DNA of 64,000 nucleotides. Origin: Bacillus badius NBRC 15713 (GTDB taxonomy: Bacteria > Bacillota > Bacilli > Bacillales > Domibacillaceae). The stretch covers positions 1-64,000 of the forward strand of contig NZ_BCVF01000021.1 of NCBI RefSeq assembly GCF_001591605.1, given 5' to 3'. Below are positions 35,681 through 43,591 of the stretch, piece after piece. Below the pieces are notes generated by a model. That model saw only the letters and a program-made list of their open reading frames with translations, did not search any database and was not told the DNA's origin. How positions within the stretch are numbered: position 1 is the stretch's first letter; each line of letters opens with the position of its first letter. The position numbers and the translations under genes are program-made.

Positions 35681-35965
35681 GCTGAATCCCACCTTTATAT
35701 GATGTTAAAAATATTTTATCATCTGGTATTCATTGCCTGATTTTCTGCTCATTTGCTGTTCAATCCTCTTACTCTATAATTACCGTTTTTTAAGAAAAAT
35801 AAAACAAAATTCGTTCCACAAAAAATGACTAAAATCCGCAAAAAACTTGTTTTCAGCAGCTGTTGTGAGCATAGCCAAAAACTATTTTTCCTTCATTATT
35901 TCCCCAAGAGAAAAAATATTCAGTAAAAGGTTTATTGACCGACAAGATGGGTACATAATAACTAC

Positions 35966-36381
35966 AAGGCGGAACTGCCGAAAGAAGGAACGGGTAAACA
36001 GGCGTTTACAAGTGACTTCCAAGGATGAAAGGCACAGCCTTGGCGGAAAATTTGCTTTACTGACGAAAGGCGCGCTCGTCCGGAACCGATTGATTTAGGT
36101 TTCACCTGCTAGTGTTGAATCAGTAAGTATAGTTTTTTGCAAAAGTGCAATTGAGGACAGGCTGGAGAACATCCACTGAAGAGGATAGTAACTAACTGTT
36201 TATGACTCCCTTCCCTAAGTGGACAAAGAGCCGATGTAGATACAAACCATTCTGGCAGCAAGTCTTCTCGTCAGAAGAACGAACATTAAAACGATTAAGC
36301 AATTGAATAAAATTTTCCGCGTGCGCCTCCCTCTTGCAGGGACGAAAAAAGCATGTTTCCCTATGAAACATGCTTTTTTTG
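35966..36381 (+). ncRNA. Candidate structured non-coding RNA ending in a strong terminator
   Basis: Plus-strand segment with serial perfect hairpins: GGC/GCC (35968-35979), GTAAAC-AGGC-GTTTAC (35994-36009), CCAAGG/CCTTGG (36019-36043), GACGA/TCGTC (36062-36080), GGAACC/GGTTTC (36082-36103), TTGCA/TGCAA (36137-36150), TCTTCT-CGTC-AGAAGA (36263-36278). It ends with GCATGTTTC/GAAACATGC plus TTTTTTT (36351-36380). The first 145 nt are clearly GC-richer than the flanks, and the overlapping frame encodes no protein-like sequence. TTGACC (35935) and CATAAT (35954) precede it. It matches none of the riboswitch consensus sequences I can recall. Confidence 0.5.
36345..36381. terminator. Strong terminator, bidirectional
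   Basis: GCATGTTTC-CCTAT-GAAACATGC flanked by AAAAAA and TTTTTTT. No plus-strand coding gene precedes it within 1 kb, so it most likely ends a non-coding transcript. Confidence 0.85.
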
Positions 36382-36444
36382 TTGATGGTTTATTTCTGAC
36401 TTTCTCCCCGTCCTCCATACTGCTTCACCCCTGACGGCTATCAT

Positions 36445-36470
36445 ACTCTCCCTTTTTCATGCATAAACTA
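36445..36470 (+). promoter_or_regulatory. Candidate sigma-K promoter of the spore-protein cluster
   Basis: CATAAACTA (36462-36470) matches the sigma-K -10 pattern CATANNNTA, with AC 15 bp upstream. A second CATATAGTA lies at 36900-36908 before the second GerP-type gene. Mother-cell expression would fit these products. Confidence 0.4.
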
Positions 36471-36500
36471 AGTAAAATTAAAAAAATAGGAGGAGTTGTT

Positions 36501-36743
36501 ATGCCCTCTATTATCAACATTTACAGCTTAAAAATTAACAACGTTTCTAACAATGGCTCAATCAATATTGGAGACGCCCTTCATAACGCCCACACAGCCA
36601 ATACAAAATCCCAAGGAACGAATTCTTCCTTTGGCGATATTTCCCCAACCGAATCCACTATGGAAAACGTCTTTTTCGATCCTGATTTGAACGATATGGG
36701 CGATATTGCAAACCCGGCTAACGTCAATTCCTCACAGATGTAG
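36501..36743 (+). CDS. GerPA/GerPF family spore germination protein (copy 1)
   Basis: 80 aa from the ATG at 36501, where AGGAGG lies 8 bp upstream. The family core is clear: PSIINIYSLKINNVSNNGS then INIGDALHN. GerP proteins are made late in the mother cell, associate with the coat and help small germinants reach the inner-membrane receptors. It is the first of five spore-type genes on the plus strand. The remaining gerP genes (B, D, E) are not visible here, so this is a paralogue pair outside a canonical gerPABCDEF operon. Confidence 0.85.
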   Translation: MPSIINIYSLKINNVSNNGSINIGDALHNAHTANTKSQGTNSSFGDISPTESTMENVFFDPDLNDMGDIANPANVNSSQM

Positions 36744-36936
36744 AGAAGCTTCACTTTTATGCCTGATTGACAAATATAGCCTAAAAGAGCGAAGTTTGTC
36801 GAGAATTCGAAGACTGTGGATAACAAAAAAGAGAATTTCTCGCAATTATTTGGGACACCTATCCTTTCTTTCATTCATGTTCCTCTTTTCTTCGCTTCTC
36901 ATATAGTATTAGTAGACCGTCAAAGGAGGAAACTTG

Positions 36937-37179
36937 ATGCCTTTTGTTATCAATATTTTTAACATCAAAACAAACGGAGTCACTCAAAATGGAAATATCG
37001 ATGTTGGCGGCGTTGTCCATAACAGTCATACCGCTAATACGAAGTTCGTCGGCGGCAATATATCCTTAGGCGACTTTTCACCTTCTTCTTCCTGTATGGG
37101 CAATGGAATGATCGACGGTGATATCAGTGATCAAGATCAGATCGCCAATCCTTCCATGCCTGTCAGCAATCAGTTTTAA
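36937..37179 (+). CDS. GerPA/GerPF family spore germination protein (copy 2)
   Basis: 80 aa from the ATG at 36937, AAAGGAGG 7 bp upstream. It begins PFVINIFNIKTNGVTQNGNI and ends with DISDQDQIANP, the acidic tail typical of GerPF. The middle matches copy 1 (HTANTKF/S versus HTANTKS), so the two arose by duplication. The 193-bp gap between the copies holds a second sigma-K-like -10 element but no other gene. It lies 21 bp upstream of the Hsp20-like gene. Confidence 0.85.
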   Translation: MPFVINIFNIKTNGVTQNGNIDVGGVVHNSHTANTKFVGGNISLGDFSPSSSCMGNGMIDGDISDQDQIANPSMPVSNQF

Positions 37180-37200
37180 GCCAAAGAAAGGAGCACGGTT

Positions 37201-37686
37201 ATGTTTCCTTTTCAATCCCCCTTTCCCTTAATGAATGATTGGCAAAAATGGATGAAGCATGTAAATGAGCAGGAAGTTGAAAAATATGTACAAAATATCT
37301 TGTCTTCTTCTTTGCCTTCAACGTGGCAAACAAATGGGGAACCAGTGGATTTCTTGAGAAAACAAGCGGCGGATGATACACCCTCTTCTTCTCCGGAAGA
37401 AACTTTTTCTTTGCAGGAAACCGTCTTCGAAACTCATGAAGCCGTTTATGTGCGAGTTCCTGTTTCCAACCCTGGTATTTTTAATGAATTAAAAATTTTT
37501 CATACATCCAATCAGCTCATCCTAGAAGGCTTGCCTGCGCCTGATTCCAAAAGGGTCATTGTTCTCCCGGCTATCGTCAAAAGAAAAGGAGCCGCTGCCC
37601 AACACAAGGACGGAGTTTTACAAATCATGATTCCAAAGGAAATTGACTTTCAATATACAGAAATAGACGTCCGGCACTTAGACTAA
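37201..37686 (+). CDS. Hsp20/alpha-crystallin-like protein (first of pair)
   Basis: 161 aa. The N-terminus (FPFQSPFPLMNDWQKWMKHV) is an aromatic amphipathic segment. Residues about 75-160 have the alpha-crystallin strand pattern (AVYVRVPV, NQLILEGLP, GVLQIMIPK), but conservation is weak and the usual A-x-x-x-n-GvL motif is only partly kept. AAAGGAG precedes the ATG. Placement between GerP paralogues and a second Hsp20-like gene suggests a coat-associated scaffold or chaperone comparable to the sHsp-like spore coat proteins of Bacillus. Confidence 0.65.
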   Translation: MFPFQSPFPLMNDWQKWMKHVNEQEVEKYVQNILSSSLPSTWQTNGEPVDFLRKQAADDTPSSSPEETFSLQETVFETHEAVYVRVPVSNPGIFNELKIFHTSNQLILEGLPAPDSKRVIVLPAIVKRKGAAAQHKDGVLQIMIPKEIDFQYTEIDVRHLD

Positions 37687-37741
37687 TCCGGCCGTCTCAT
37701 TGACTGCTTTTCCCCAATGAAACTGAAGGAGGGAGGCTGCT

Positions 37742-38179
37742 GTGGACTTTGATAAATTTAAACAATGGATGGAATTTGCCCAGAACTATCAAACCGGGGA
37801 ATTTTGGAACTCCGTCTTTGATGCGTCAAAGGGCGAATTAATGACCAAGGAACCTGCCCACTCTAAACAAAAGTTTCCGCTGGTTGATATGCTCATGGAC
37901 GAATCGAGAGTCGTGCTAATTATCGAACTGCCGGGCTTAACAAAGGAAGAGGTTCACCTGCTAGTATCCGGAAACATGCTTACCATTCAAGGAACAACCT
38001 CTCTTCCCTTTGACATGAAGCCGGTTTTGAAGGAGCGGTATCAAGGAGAATTTAAAAGAACTATCCAGCTTCCTGAGCCTGTGGAAAGCAAAAACATTTC
38101 TGCCAGATTTCATAATGGCTTGCTTTTTTTAAGCTATTTTCGCATCAAATTAAAGGAAGAGCCGATTTCTATCGATTAG
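37742..38179 (+). CDS. Hsp20/alpha-crystallin-like protein (second of pair)
   Basis: 145 aa, GTG start with GGAGGGAGG upstream. The alpha-crystallin domain is clearer than in its neighbour: VDMLMDESRVVLIIELPGLTKEEV, GNMLTIQGT, then ERYQGEFKRTIQLPEPV and ARFHNGLLFLSYF, ending in EEPISID like an I-x-I tail. It lacks the long flexible N-terminus of cytosolic Hsp20. It may partner the preceding gene product in the spore coat; not demonstrated. Confidence 0.78.
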   Translation: MDFDKFKQWMEFAQNYQTGEFWNSVFDASKGELMTKEPAHSKQKFPLVDMLMDESRVVLIIELPGLTKEEVHLLVSGNMLTIQGTTSLPFDMKPVLKERYQGEFKRTIQLPEPVESKNISARFHNGLLFLSYFRIKLKEEPISID

Positions 38180-38332
38180 CTTTATGCTCGCATGAACGAT
38201 GAATTCTTTAACTGCAGGCTCTATTTATCAGTGGTGCCGGCTTCTGCCGAAGTGAATTCCTGCATTCACGGGCTGAGCATCAGCATAATCTTTTAGAGTC
38301 GCCTTATTATACAAAAAGCGTGGGGATTAAAT

Positions 38333-38875
38333 GTGACAACTATCTCTAATGAACTTGCAATCGTGCTTAACAAGCTTAATGACCAAATTTATCATGTCAC
38401 AAACGAGCTGAATAAGCTCCAAAAGCGAGTAAATGACCCTGTCATTGTTTCCCACTCCCTGCCCAAAAGCTTGGAACAACTGATTGCTGCAAAAACGGAA
38501 GAATACTTGGCGGAACAAAATCGTTTATTGAACGAGCAGTTGAAGCAGTCACAGAAACAGCTGGCTGTCTTAGAAAACCAAACAGTCCCCCGCTTACAAA
38601 AGAAAATCGAAGAGCTGGAAAAGCAAGTTTCTCATCTTCAAACGGTTTCTGCTGCCCAGCCTCTTGTTTTTCAAGAGTTTTCAATTGAACGAGTGTACTT
38701 AGATAAATACGAGCAAACAACTAATTTAGGCCAATTAGGGATTCGAGAGTTAACCGGAAAGCTGCATATCGGCGCTGTTCATGCAGCCGATCCAGCCGAT
38801 GGGCCATCCGAGAAGCAAGAACCAAAGGACGGGCAATCACAAGAAGAACCAGAAAAGCCAGAGGATGGAGACTGA
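38333..38875 (+). CDS. Coiled-coil protein, GerPC-like
   Basis: 180 aa, GTG start. Residues 1-110 are almost continuous heptad-type helix (LNKLNDQIYHVTNELNKLQK; KIEELEKQVSHLQ). Then comes a short beta motif FSIERVYLDKYEQ and LGIRELTGKLHIGAV, resembling the C-terminal TLNIG-type motif of GerPC, and an acidic Pro/Glu tail. Context with two GerPA/PF paralogues supports a GerP-type assembly protein. I rate the family assignment as moderate because GerPC is poorly conserved. Confidence 0.55.
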   Translation: MTTISNELAIVLNKLNDQIYHVTNELNKLQKRVNDPVIVSHSLPKSLEQLIAAKTEEYLAEQNRLLNEQLKQSQKQLAVLENQTVPRLQKKIEELEKQVSHLQTVSAAQPLVFQEFSIERVYLDKYEQTTNLGQLGIRELTGKLHIGAVHAADPADGPSEKQEPKDGQSQEEPEKPEDGD

Positions 38876-39013
38876 TCTGTTTTCTAGGCAAGACTGCCAA
38901 GAAAGACTGTTTGATTTACCGGAAACAGGGTAATTTAATCATGATGAAAAGCCATTCCACTGCTGATGGAATCTATAGAAGATCGACTATCAACAAGTAA
39001 GGAGTTTACATTT

Positions 39014-39835
39014 ATGTCTCTCACACCTGAGCAGCGTATTGAGCTGCACGGCTTTAATAATTTAACCAAAACGTTAAGCTTTAATATGTATGATATTTGC
39101 TATGCGACGACCGAGGAAGAGCGGGATTCCTATATTGAATATATTGATGAACAATACAATGCGGAGCGTTTAACTAATATCTTGAAGACAGTAGCCAAAA
39201 TGATTGGCGCTCATGTGCTAAATATCGCCAAGCAAGATTACGTTCCCCAAGGAGCGAGCGTGACATTGCTCGTCTCAGAAGGACCCGTCGTTGAGGTGCC
39301 GGCTGAATCGCTGGAAGAATCCCCAGGCCCGCTGCCTACCTCTGTTACTATGCACTTAGATAAAAGCCATATTACCGTTCATACCTATCCAGAATTTCAT
39401 CCGCATGAAGGCATTAGCACGTTTCGGGCGGATATTGATGTTTCTACCTGCGGCGAGATTTCTCCGCTGAAAGCTCTAAACTATTTAATCCATTCCTTTG
39501 ATACCGATATGATGACGATCGACTATCGGGTGCGCGGCTTCACGCGGGATAAAAACGGTCATAAGCTCTTCATTGACCACGATATCAATTCGATTCAAAA
39601 TTATATTCCCGACGAAGTGAAACAGCAGTACGACATGATTGATGTAAACGTGTACCAGCAAAATATTTTCCATACAAAATGCAAACTAAGAGAGTTTGAT
39701 TTGGACAACTATTTATTTGGCCACTCGCCAGATGAGCTTTCTCCGCAGGAAGTTCAAGAAATCACAGAGAAATTAAAAATGGAAATGGACGAAATTTTTT
39801 ATGGACAAAATATCCGGCAGTCCAGTCAGCCTTGA
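39014..39835 (+). CDS. speD: S-adenosylmethionine decarboxylase proenzyme (E. coli-type)
   Basis: 273 aa from the ATG at 39014, AAGGAG 9 bp upstream. It decarboxylates SAM to supply aminopropyl groups for spermidine. The proenzyme cleaves itself before Ser118 in [14 protein letters not shown], giving the pyruvoyl group; [19 protein letters not shown] holds further conserved catalytic residues. The length matches the E. coli-type enzyme rather than the short ~125-aa type of B. subtilis. No speE is adjacent. A terminator follows. Confidence 0.94.
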   Translation: MSLTPEQRIELHGFNNLTKTLSFNMYDICYATTEEERDSYIEYIDEQYNAERLTNILKTVAKMIGAHVLNIAKQDYVPQGASVTLLVSEGPVVEVPAESLEESPGPLPTSVTMHLDKSHITVHTYPEFHPHEGISTFRADIDVSTCGEISPLKALNYLIHSFDTDMMTIDYRVRGFTRDKNGHKLFIDHDINSIQNYIPDEVKQQYDMIDVNVYQQNIFHTKCKLREFDLDNYLFGHSPDELSPQEVQEITEKLKMEMDEIFYGQNIRQSSQP

Positions 39836-39853
39836 GAACGACGGCGCTGAGCA

Positions 39854-39891
39854 TAACCCCCAGAAGGATAATGCTTTTCTGGGGGTTCTTT
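39854..39891. terminator. Bidirectional terminator after speD
   Basis: AACCCCCAGAA-N12-TTCTGGGGGTT, then TTCTTT, between speD (+) and the hotdog gene (-). Confidence 0.8.
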
Positions 39892-39918
39892 GATTCATTC
39901 ACATGGCCATCCATTGCC

Positions 39919-40347
39919 CTATAGGCAGCTCACCTCCTCCTGCCGTTCATATAAACGAAAAACAATGCGTCCTTTGATGACTTCTTTTTGGGCTTGATTA
40001 ACGGCAGCAGCATCAAAGTAAAGTTTATTTGAATGCTTTTTCGTCAGTTGAGCTTTCAAGGTTAAGCGCTCATGAAGCTGGACCATCTCTTTAAAACGGA
40101 CAGAGTAATCCTCGATGAATCCCTCTTCATAGTAAGGAGTGAAGAGCTTAGCCAGATTTCCCATTGTCCACATGCCATGGGCAATAACCCCCGGCAAACC
40201 AGCTTTCTCCGCTTCTTGATCAACCGTATGAATGGGGTTAAAGTCCCCAGAAGCACCCGCATATTGAATAAGATCCAGCCTAGTCACAGGAGCAAGCTTT
40301 ATGTCTTGCAGCTGTTCGCCAACTGAATAATGAGCTAGTTTGGCCAA
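39919..40347 (-). CDS. MaoC family hotdog dehydratase
   Basis: 142 aa. MaoC-type hydratase signature: LIQYAGASGDFNPIHTVDQEAEKAGLPGVIAHGMWTMG, with catalytic Asp and His in the hydratase-2 motif, and the C-terminal FKEMVQLHERLTLKAQ. It acts on enoyl/3-hydroxyacyl thioesters. It overlaps the upstream partner by 13 nt; in the actinobacterial (3R)-hydroxyacyl-ACP dehydratases such N-type and C-type hotdogs form heterodimers, so the pair here probably works as one enzyme. Confidence 0.88.
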   Translation of the reverse strand: MAKLAHYSVGEQLQDIKLAPVTRLDLIQYAGASGDFNPIHTVDQEAEKAGLPGVIAHGMWTMGNLAKLFTPYYEEGFIEDYSVRFKEMVQLHERLTLKAQLTKKHSNKLYFDAAAVNQAQKEVIKGRIVFRLYERQEEVSCL

Positions 40348-40790
40348 GTGAGCATCTCCTTTCTCACCGCTTCATTGAGGATAATAATTTGTTTAGATGA
40401 AAAAATCAGCTGCCCTGAAGCCTCTTCTCCATAGTTGAGTACAAACAAAAAGCCCAGCTTCTCCTGGCTTCCTTCTTTTTCTACATAGTTTTTCACTTTC
40501 ATCCAGCAGTATAACTCTTCTCCAACCAGCAGAGGCCGCTCATAATGGAAGGTTTGTTCCCCATGGATCAGCCCCTTTTGCGGCAGATGTAAGCCGTCAA
40601 TGACTCCATAATCAAAGGTGATTGGAAAGGTGGGAGGCGCCAAATTCTCTCGATGCCTCGACCTCTTCCCTGCTTCTTCATCTATATAAATAGGATGCAA
40701 ATCGTTAATGGCGGCTGCGAACTTCTTGACAGCTCCTCTTTCCACACAGTTTTTTACTTTTGTTGACTCCTTGCCGATGCTATGAAACAA
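40335..40790 (-). CDS. MaoC-N (FAS1-like dehydratase) hotdog protein
   Basis: 151 aa from a TTG at 40790 with AGGAGGAG just upstream; the frame up to 40811 overlaps the SDR stop. The N-domain type hotdog has AVKKFAAAINDLHPIYIDEEAGK, LAPPTFPITFDYG and GLIHGEQTFHYERPLLVGEEL, but lacks the full hydratase-2 catalytic motif, as expected for the non-catalytic half. It likely pairs with the overlapping downstream MaoC protein. Confidence 0.85.
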   Translation of the reverse strand: MFHSIGKESTKVKNCVERGAVKKFAAAINDLHPIYIDEEAGKRSRHRENLAPPTFPITFDYGVIDGLHLPQKGLIHGEQTFHYERPLLVGEELYCWMKVKNYVEKEGSQEKLGFLFVLNYGEEASGQLIFSSKQIIILNEAVRKEMLTWPN

Positions 40791-40807
40791 CTTATCTCCT
40801 CCTCTCG

Positions 40808-41572
40808 TCAACTTTTTGGGCCTCCCGCCACATAGAGCACTTGGCCATTAATGAAAGAAGAACGCTCATCCGCAAAAAAAGCGGCCGCTTGAGCAATATC
40901 TGCCGGCTTGCCCGTTCTGCCGGCCGGAATTTGACCGGCACTGGCTGCCGCTAATTCCGCAAATGGAACACCTACTCTTTCAGCCGTCGCTTTCGTCATA
41001 TCTGTCTCAATAAATCCCGGGGCAATGGCATTGACTGTAATCCCAAATTTCCCGAGTTCCATTGCCAGTGTTTTCGTCAATCCTTGAATTCCTGCTTTGG
41101 CCGTTGCATAATTTGCTTGTCCCCGGTTGCCAAGTGCGGAAGTAGAAGAAATATTAATCATTCTGCCGTACTGCTGCTTCACCATATATTGCTGAGCCGC
41201 ACGGCAGGCGTAAAACGCCCCTTTTAAATGAACGTCCATCACCGTCTGCCAATCATCATCTGTCATTTTAAATAATAAATTATCTCTCAATACACCGGCG
41301 TTATTTACGAGAATATCAAGTGCGCCGAATTGTGCATTCACTTCTTGCATCGCTTGCTCAATTTCTTCCCGCTCTGTCACGCTGGCAACTTTTGCGTAAA
41401 TGGAACCTCCCTTTTCTGCAAGCTCTCTTTCCGCTTCCCTAAGCGCTTGTTCGTTCACATCTACGATAGCGACATGAGCACCTTCTTCGGCAAAGCGCTT
41501 GGCAATTTCTTTGCCGATTCCCCGGCTGCCGCCGGTTACAAAAGCTGTTCTTCCTCTCAATATCCCTGTCAT
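40808..41572 (-). CDS. SDR family 3-oxoacyl reductase (FabG-like)
   Basis: 254-aa classical short-chain dehydrogenase. NADP-binding TGGSRGIGKEIAKRFAEEG, NNAGVL, the catalytic Ser in INISSTSALGNRGQANY, and YATAKAG with Tyr and Lys. C-terminal IAPGFIETDMTKA is typical of FabG. It overlaps the thioesterase stop by 4 nt (ATGA) and precedes the two hotdogs, so it likely reduces a 3-oxoacyl thioester that the hotdogs then dehydrate. Confidence 0.9.
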   Translation of the reverse strand: MTGILRGRTAFVTGGSRGIGKEIAKRFAEEGAHVAIVDVNEQALREAERELAEKGGSIYAKVASVTEREEIEQAMQEVNAQFGALDILVNNAGVLRDNLLFKMTDDDWQTVMDVHLKGAFYACRAAQQYMVKQQYGRMINISSTSALGNRGQANYATAKAGIQGLTKTLAMELGKFGITVNAIAPGFIETDMTKATAERVGVPFAELAAASAGQIPAGRTGKPADIAQAAAFFADERSSFINGQVLYVAGGPKS

Positions 41573-41985
41573 CTTTCCGCCTCCTCATCAGCAGACCGGA
41601 GCAGCTTAAATGTTCCGGTTCCTTTAGCTACAAGCTTCCCTTGTTCATCCTTAATTGTTCCTTCCACAAACGCTGTCTTATGTCCTCTCGAAAGGATTTC
41701 AGCTGTGGCAATTACTGCTCCAGCCGTTACCGGCGCCGTATAATGGACAGTTGAACTGGCCGTCACACATCGTGTTTTGGTTACTGAGCGTAAATGCATG
41801 CTCTGAACAAAATCTAAAACAGAGGCATAGACACCGCCATGCAACGTACCATTTGTGTTAAGCAAATCCGCTCTCATACTCAGCTTAATTTGCACATTTC
41901 CTTCTTCAAAACACAAAACCTCTAAACCTAGATGATGAAGGAAAGGACACTTTTCAAATTCTTTTACGATTTCTTCAAGTTGCAA
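41569..41985 (-). CDS. PaaI-type hotdog thioesterase
   Basis: 138 aa from a TTG at 41985 with AAAGGGG upstream (open to 42009). The PaaI signature LLNTNGTLHGGVYASVLDFVQS is present with the HGG motif, and SSTVHYTAPVTAGAVIATAEI follows. It hydrolyses acyl-CoA or acyl-ACP thioesters. First gene of a four-gene unit (thioesterase, reductase, two hotdogs) that contains no condensing enzyme or acyl carrier. Confidence 0.88.
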   Translation of the reverse strand: MQLEEIVKEFEKCPFLHHLGLEVLCFEEGNVQIKLSMRADLLNTNGTLHGGVYASVLDFVQSMHLRSVTKTRCVTASSTVHYTAPVTAGAVIATAEILSRGHKTAFVEGTIKDEQGKLVAKGTGTFKLLRSADEEAER

Positions 41986-42111
41986 CCTGCATTCCCCTTT
42001 CTGTGACATTCAGCACAATCAATAGATGCCCTCTCTACTAATTAAGCTTTGCCTGACTCTTTTCCTTCCTGTCACCCCGCTTTTTTGGCAAGCAGCATCC
42101 AAAAAGCAACG

Positions 42112-42140
42112 AAAAAAGCATCCCGGCAAGACCGGGATGC
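42112..42140 (-). terminator. Terminator of the amino-acid ABC operon
   Basis: Minus-strand GCATCCCGG-TCTTG-CCGGGATGC followed by TTTTTT, immediately after the ATPase stop. Confidence 0.92.
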
Positions 42141-42863
42141 TTACAATACCTTACTTAAAAAAGCTTTTGTGCGCTCGTGCTGCGGATTAGAAAACAGCTC
42201 GACCGGCTCATTTTCTTCAACAATGTACCCGTTGTCCATAAAAATAACGCGATCGCCGACTTCCCTTGCAAAGCCCATCTCATGCGTCACTACAATCATC
42301 GTCATTCCGTCTTTAGCTAGCTGCTTCATCACTTCCAGCACCTCGCCAACCATTTCCGGATCGAGGGCTGATGTTGGTTCGTCGAATAACATGACTTTCG
42401 GCTCCATTGCCAAGGCCCGTGCGATGGCTACTCTCTGCTTTTGGCCTCCCGATAACGAATCAGGATAAGCTTTTGCCTTATCAGCCAGCCCCACCTTTTT
42501 TAAAAGAGCAAGCGCTTTTTCTTCGGCTTCAGCCCTCTTCATTCCTTTTACATGGACAGGAGCAAGTGTCACATTGTCCAGAATCGTTTTGTGCGGAAAT
42601 AAGTTAAAATGCTGGAAGACCATGCCGACATCTTTGCGAATGTCGTTAATATTTGTTTTCTTATCGGTCAAGTCTTTGCCGGTTACATACACATGGCCTC
42701 CAGTCACAGACTCCAGCAAATTGAGACAGCGGATAAAAGTCGATTTTCCGGAACCAGATGGTCCGATGACAACAACGACTTCCTGCGGCTTGACATCAAG
42801 CGAAATATCCTTGAGGACCTCGTTATCACCGAACGACTTTTTAAGGTTTTTGGTGGAGATCAT
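42141..42863 (-). CDS. Polar amino acid ABC transporter, ATP-binding protein (GlnQ-like)
   Basis: 240 aa. Walker [10 protein letters not shown], signature [16 protein letters not shown], Walker [16 protein letters not shown]-loop [11 protein letters not shown]; the PAAT-family [13 protein letters not shown] block is present. It overlaps the permease stop by ATGA. It energises uptake of a polar amino acid with the two genes upstream. Confidence 0.94.
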   Translation of the reverse strand: MISTKNLKKSFGDNEVLKDISLDVKPQEVVVVIGPSGSGKSTFIRCLNLLESVTGGHVYVTGKDLTDKKTNINDIRKDVGMVFQHFNLFPHKTILDNVTLAPVHVKGMKRAEAEEKALALLKKVGLADKAKAYPDSLSGGQKQRVAIARALAMEPKVMLFDEPTSALDPEMVGEVLEVMKQLAKDGMTMIVVTHEMGFAREVGDRVIFMDNGYIVEENEPVELFSNPQHERTKAFLSKVL

Positions 42864-43516
42864 TGTGTATTCATTCTCCTTTCAATGTAATTCATTAAAT
42901 AAGTCAGTGACAACGTTAGAATAAGATAAATAATTGCAACAGTAATATACGGTTCCCATACTCGGATATACTCACCTTGAGCAGCACGTCCCCAATACAT
43001 TAGTTCTGGAGCGGCAATGATGGCAGCAAGCGATGAATCTTTTAATAAAACGATAAATTCATTGCCAAGCGGCGGAATCATTCGCTTAACTGCTTGCGGC
43101 AGGATGACGAGCTTCATCGCCTGCACATGGCTCATGCCAAGTGAACGGGCGGCTTCCATCTGTCCTTTGTCAATCGATTGAATTCCAGCCCGGAAAATTT
43201 CTGCAATATAAGCGGAAGCATTTAAAGAAAGCGCAATAATAGCGGATACGATTGGATTTGACGGCGACATGAACAGCGGAACCAGCCCGAAATGAATTAA
43301 TAAAATCTGCACGAGCAGCGGCGTTCCCCTGAAAAAGTTCACATACCAGACAAAGGGCAGCTTCACCAGCTTGTTCGTGGACATCTTTCCTAAGCCGATC
43401 AGCAGCCCAAGAATAAGGCCGATCAAAATGCCTGCCAGTGAAAGCCCTAGCGTCAAAAGCGTTCCTTGAAGAAAAAATGGCATATATTCTGCGATGATAT
43501 CTGGGCGAAAGTTCAA
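42860..43516 (-). CDS. Polar amino acid ABC transporter, permease
   Basis: 218 aa from a TTG at 43516, chosen for AAAGGAGAG 8 bp upstream; the frame extends to 43588 without a start signal. Five helices with the family's coupling-loop motif [21 protein letters not shown] and the FRGTPLLVQ block of HisM/GlnP permeases. It is the membrane channel for the lipoprotein and GlnQ-like ATPase. Confidence 0.93.
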   Translation of the reverse strand: MNFRPDIIAEYMPFFLQGTLLTLGLSLAGILIGLILGLLIGLGKMSTNKLVKLPFVWYVNFFRGTPLLVQILLIHFGLVPLFMSPSNPIVSAIIALSLNASAYIAEIFRAGIQSIDKGQMEAARSLGMSHVQAMKLVILPQAVKRMIPPLGNEFIVLLKDSSLAAIIAAPELMYWGRAAQGEYIRVWEPYITVAIIYLILTLSLTYLMNYIERRMNTQ

Positions 43517-43591
43517 TTTATTCTCTCCTTTCTGGGACAAAAACGACTGTCCTGAGGCTAAAGCCTGCAGCGGACAGCCGCCTTTCATTCC

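Noticed and set aside
35847-36098. 83-codon open frame over the candidate RNA region
   Set aside because: No ribosome site, composition unlike a protein, and it spans several hairpins and the probable promoter.
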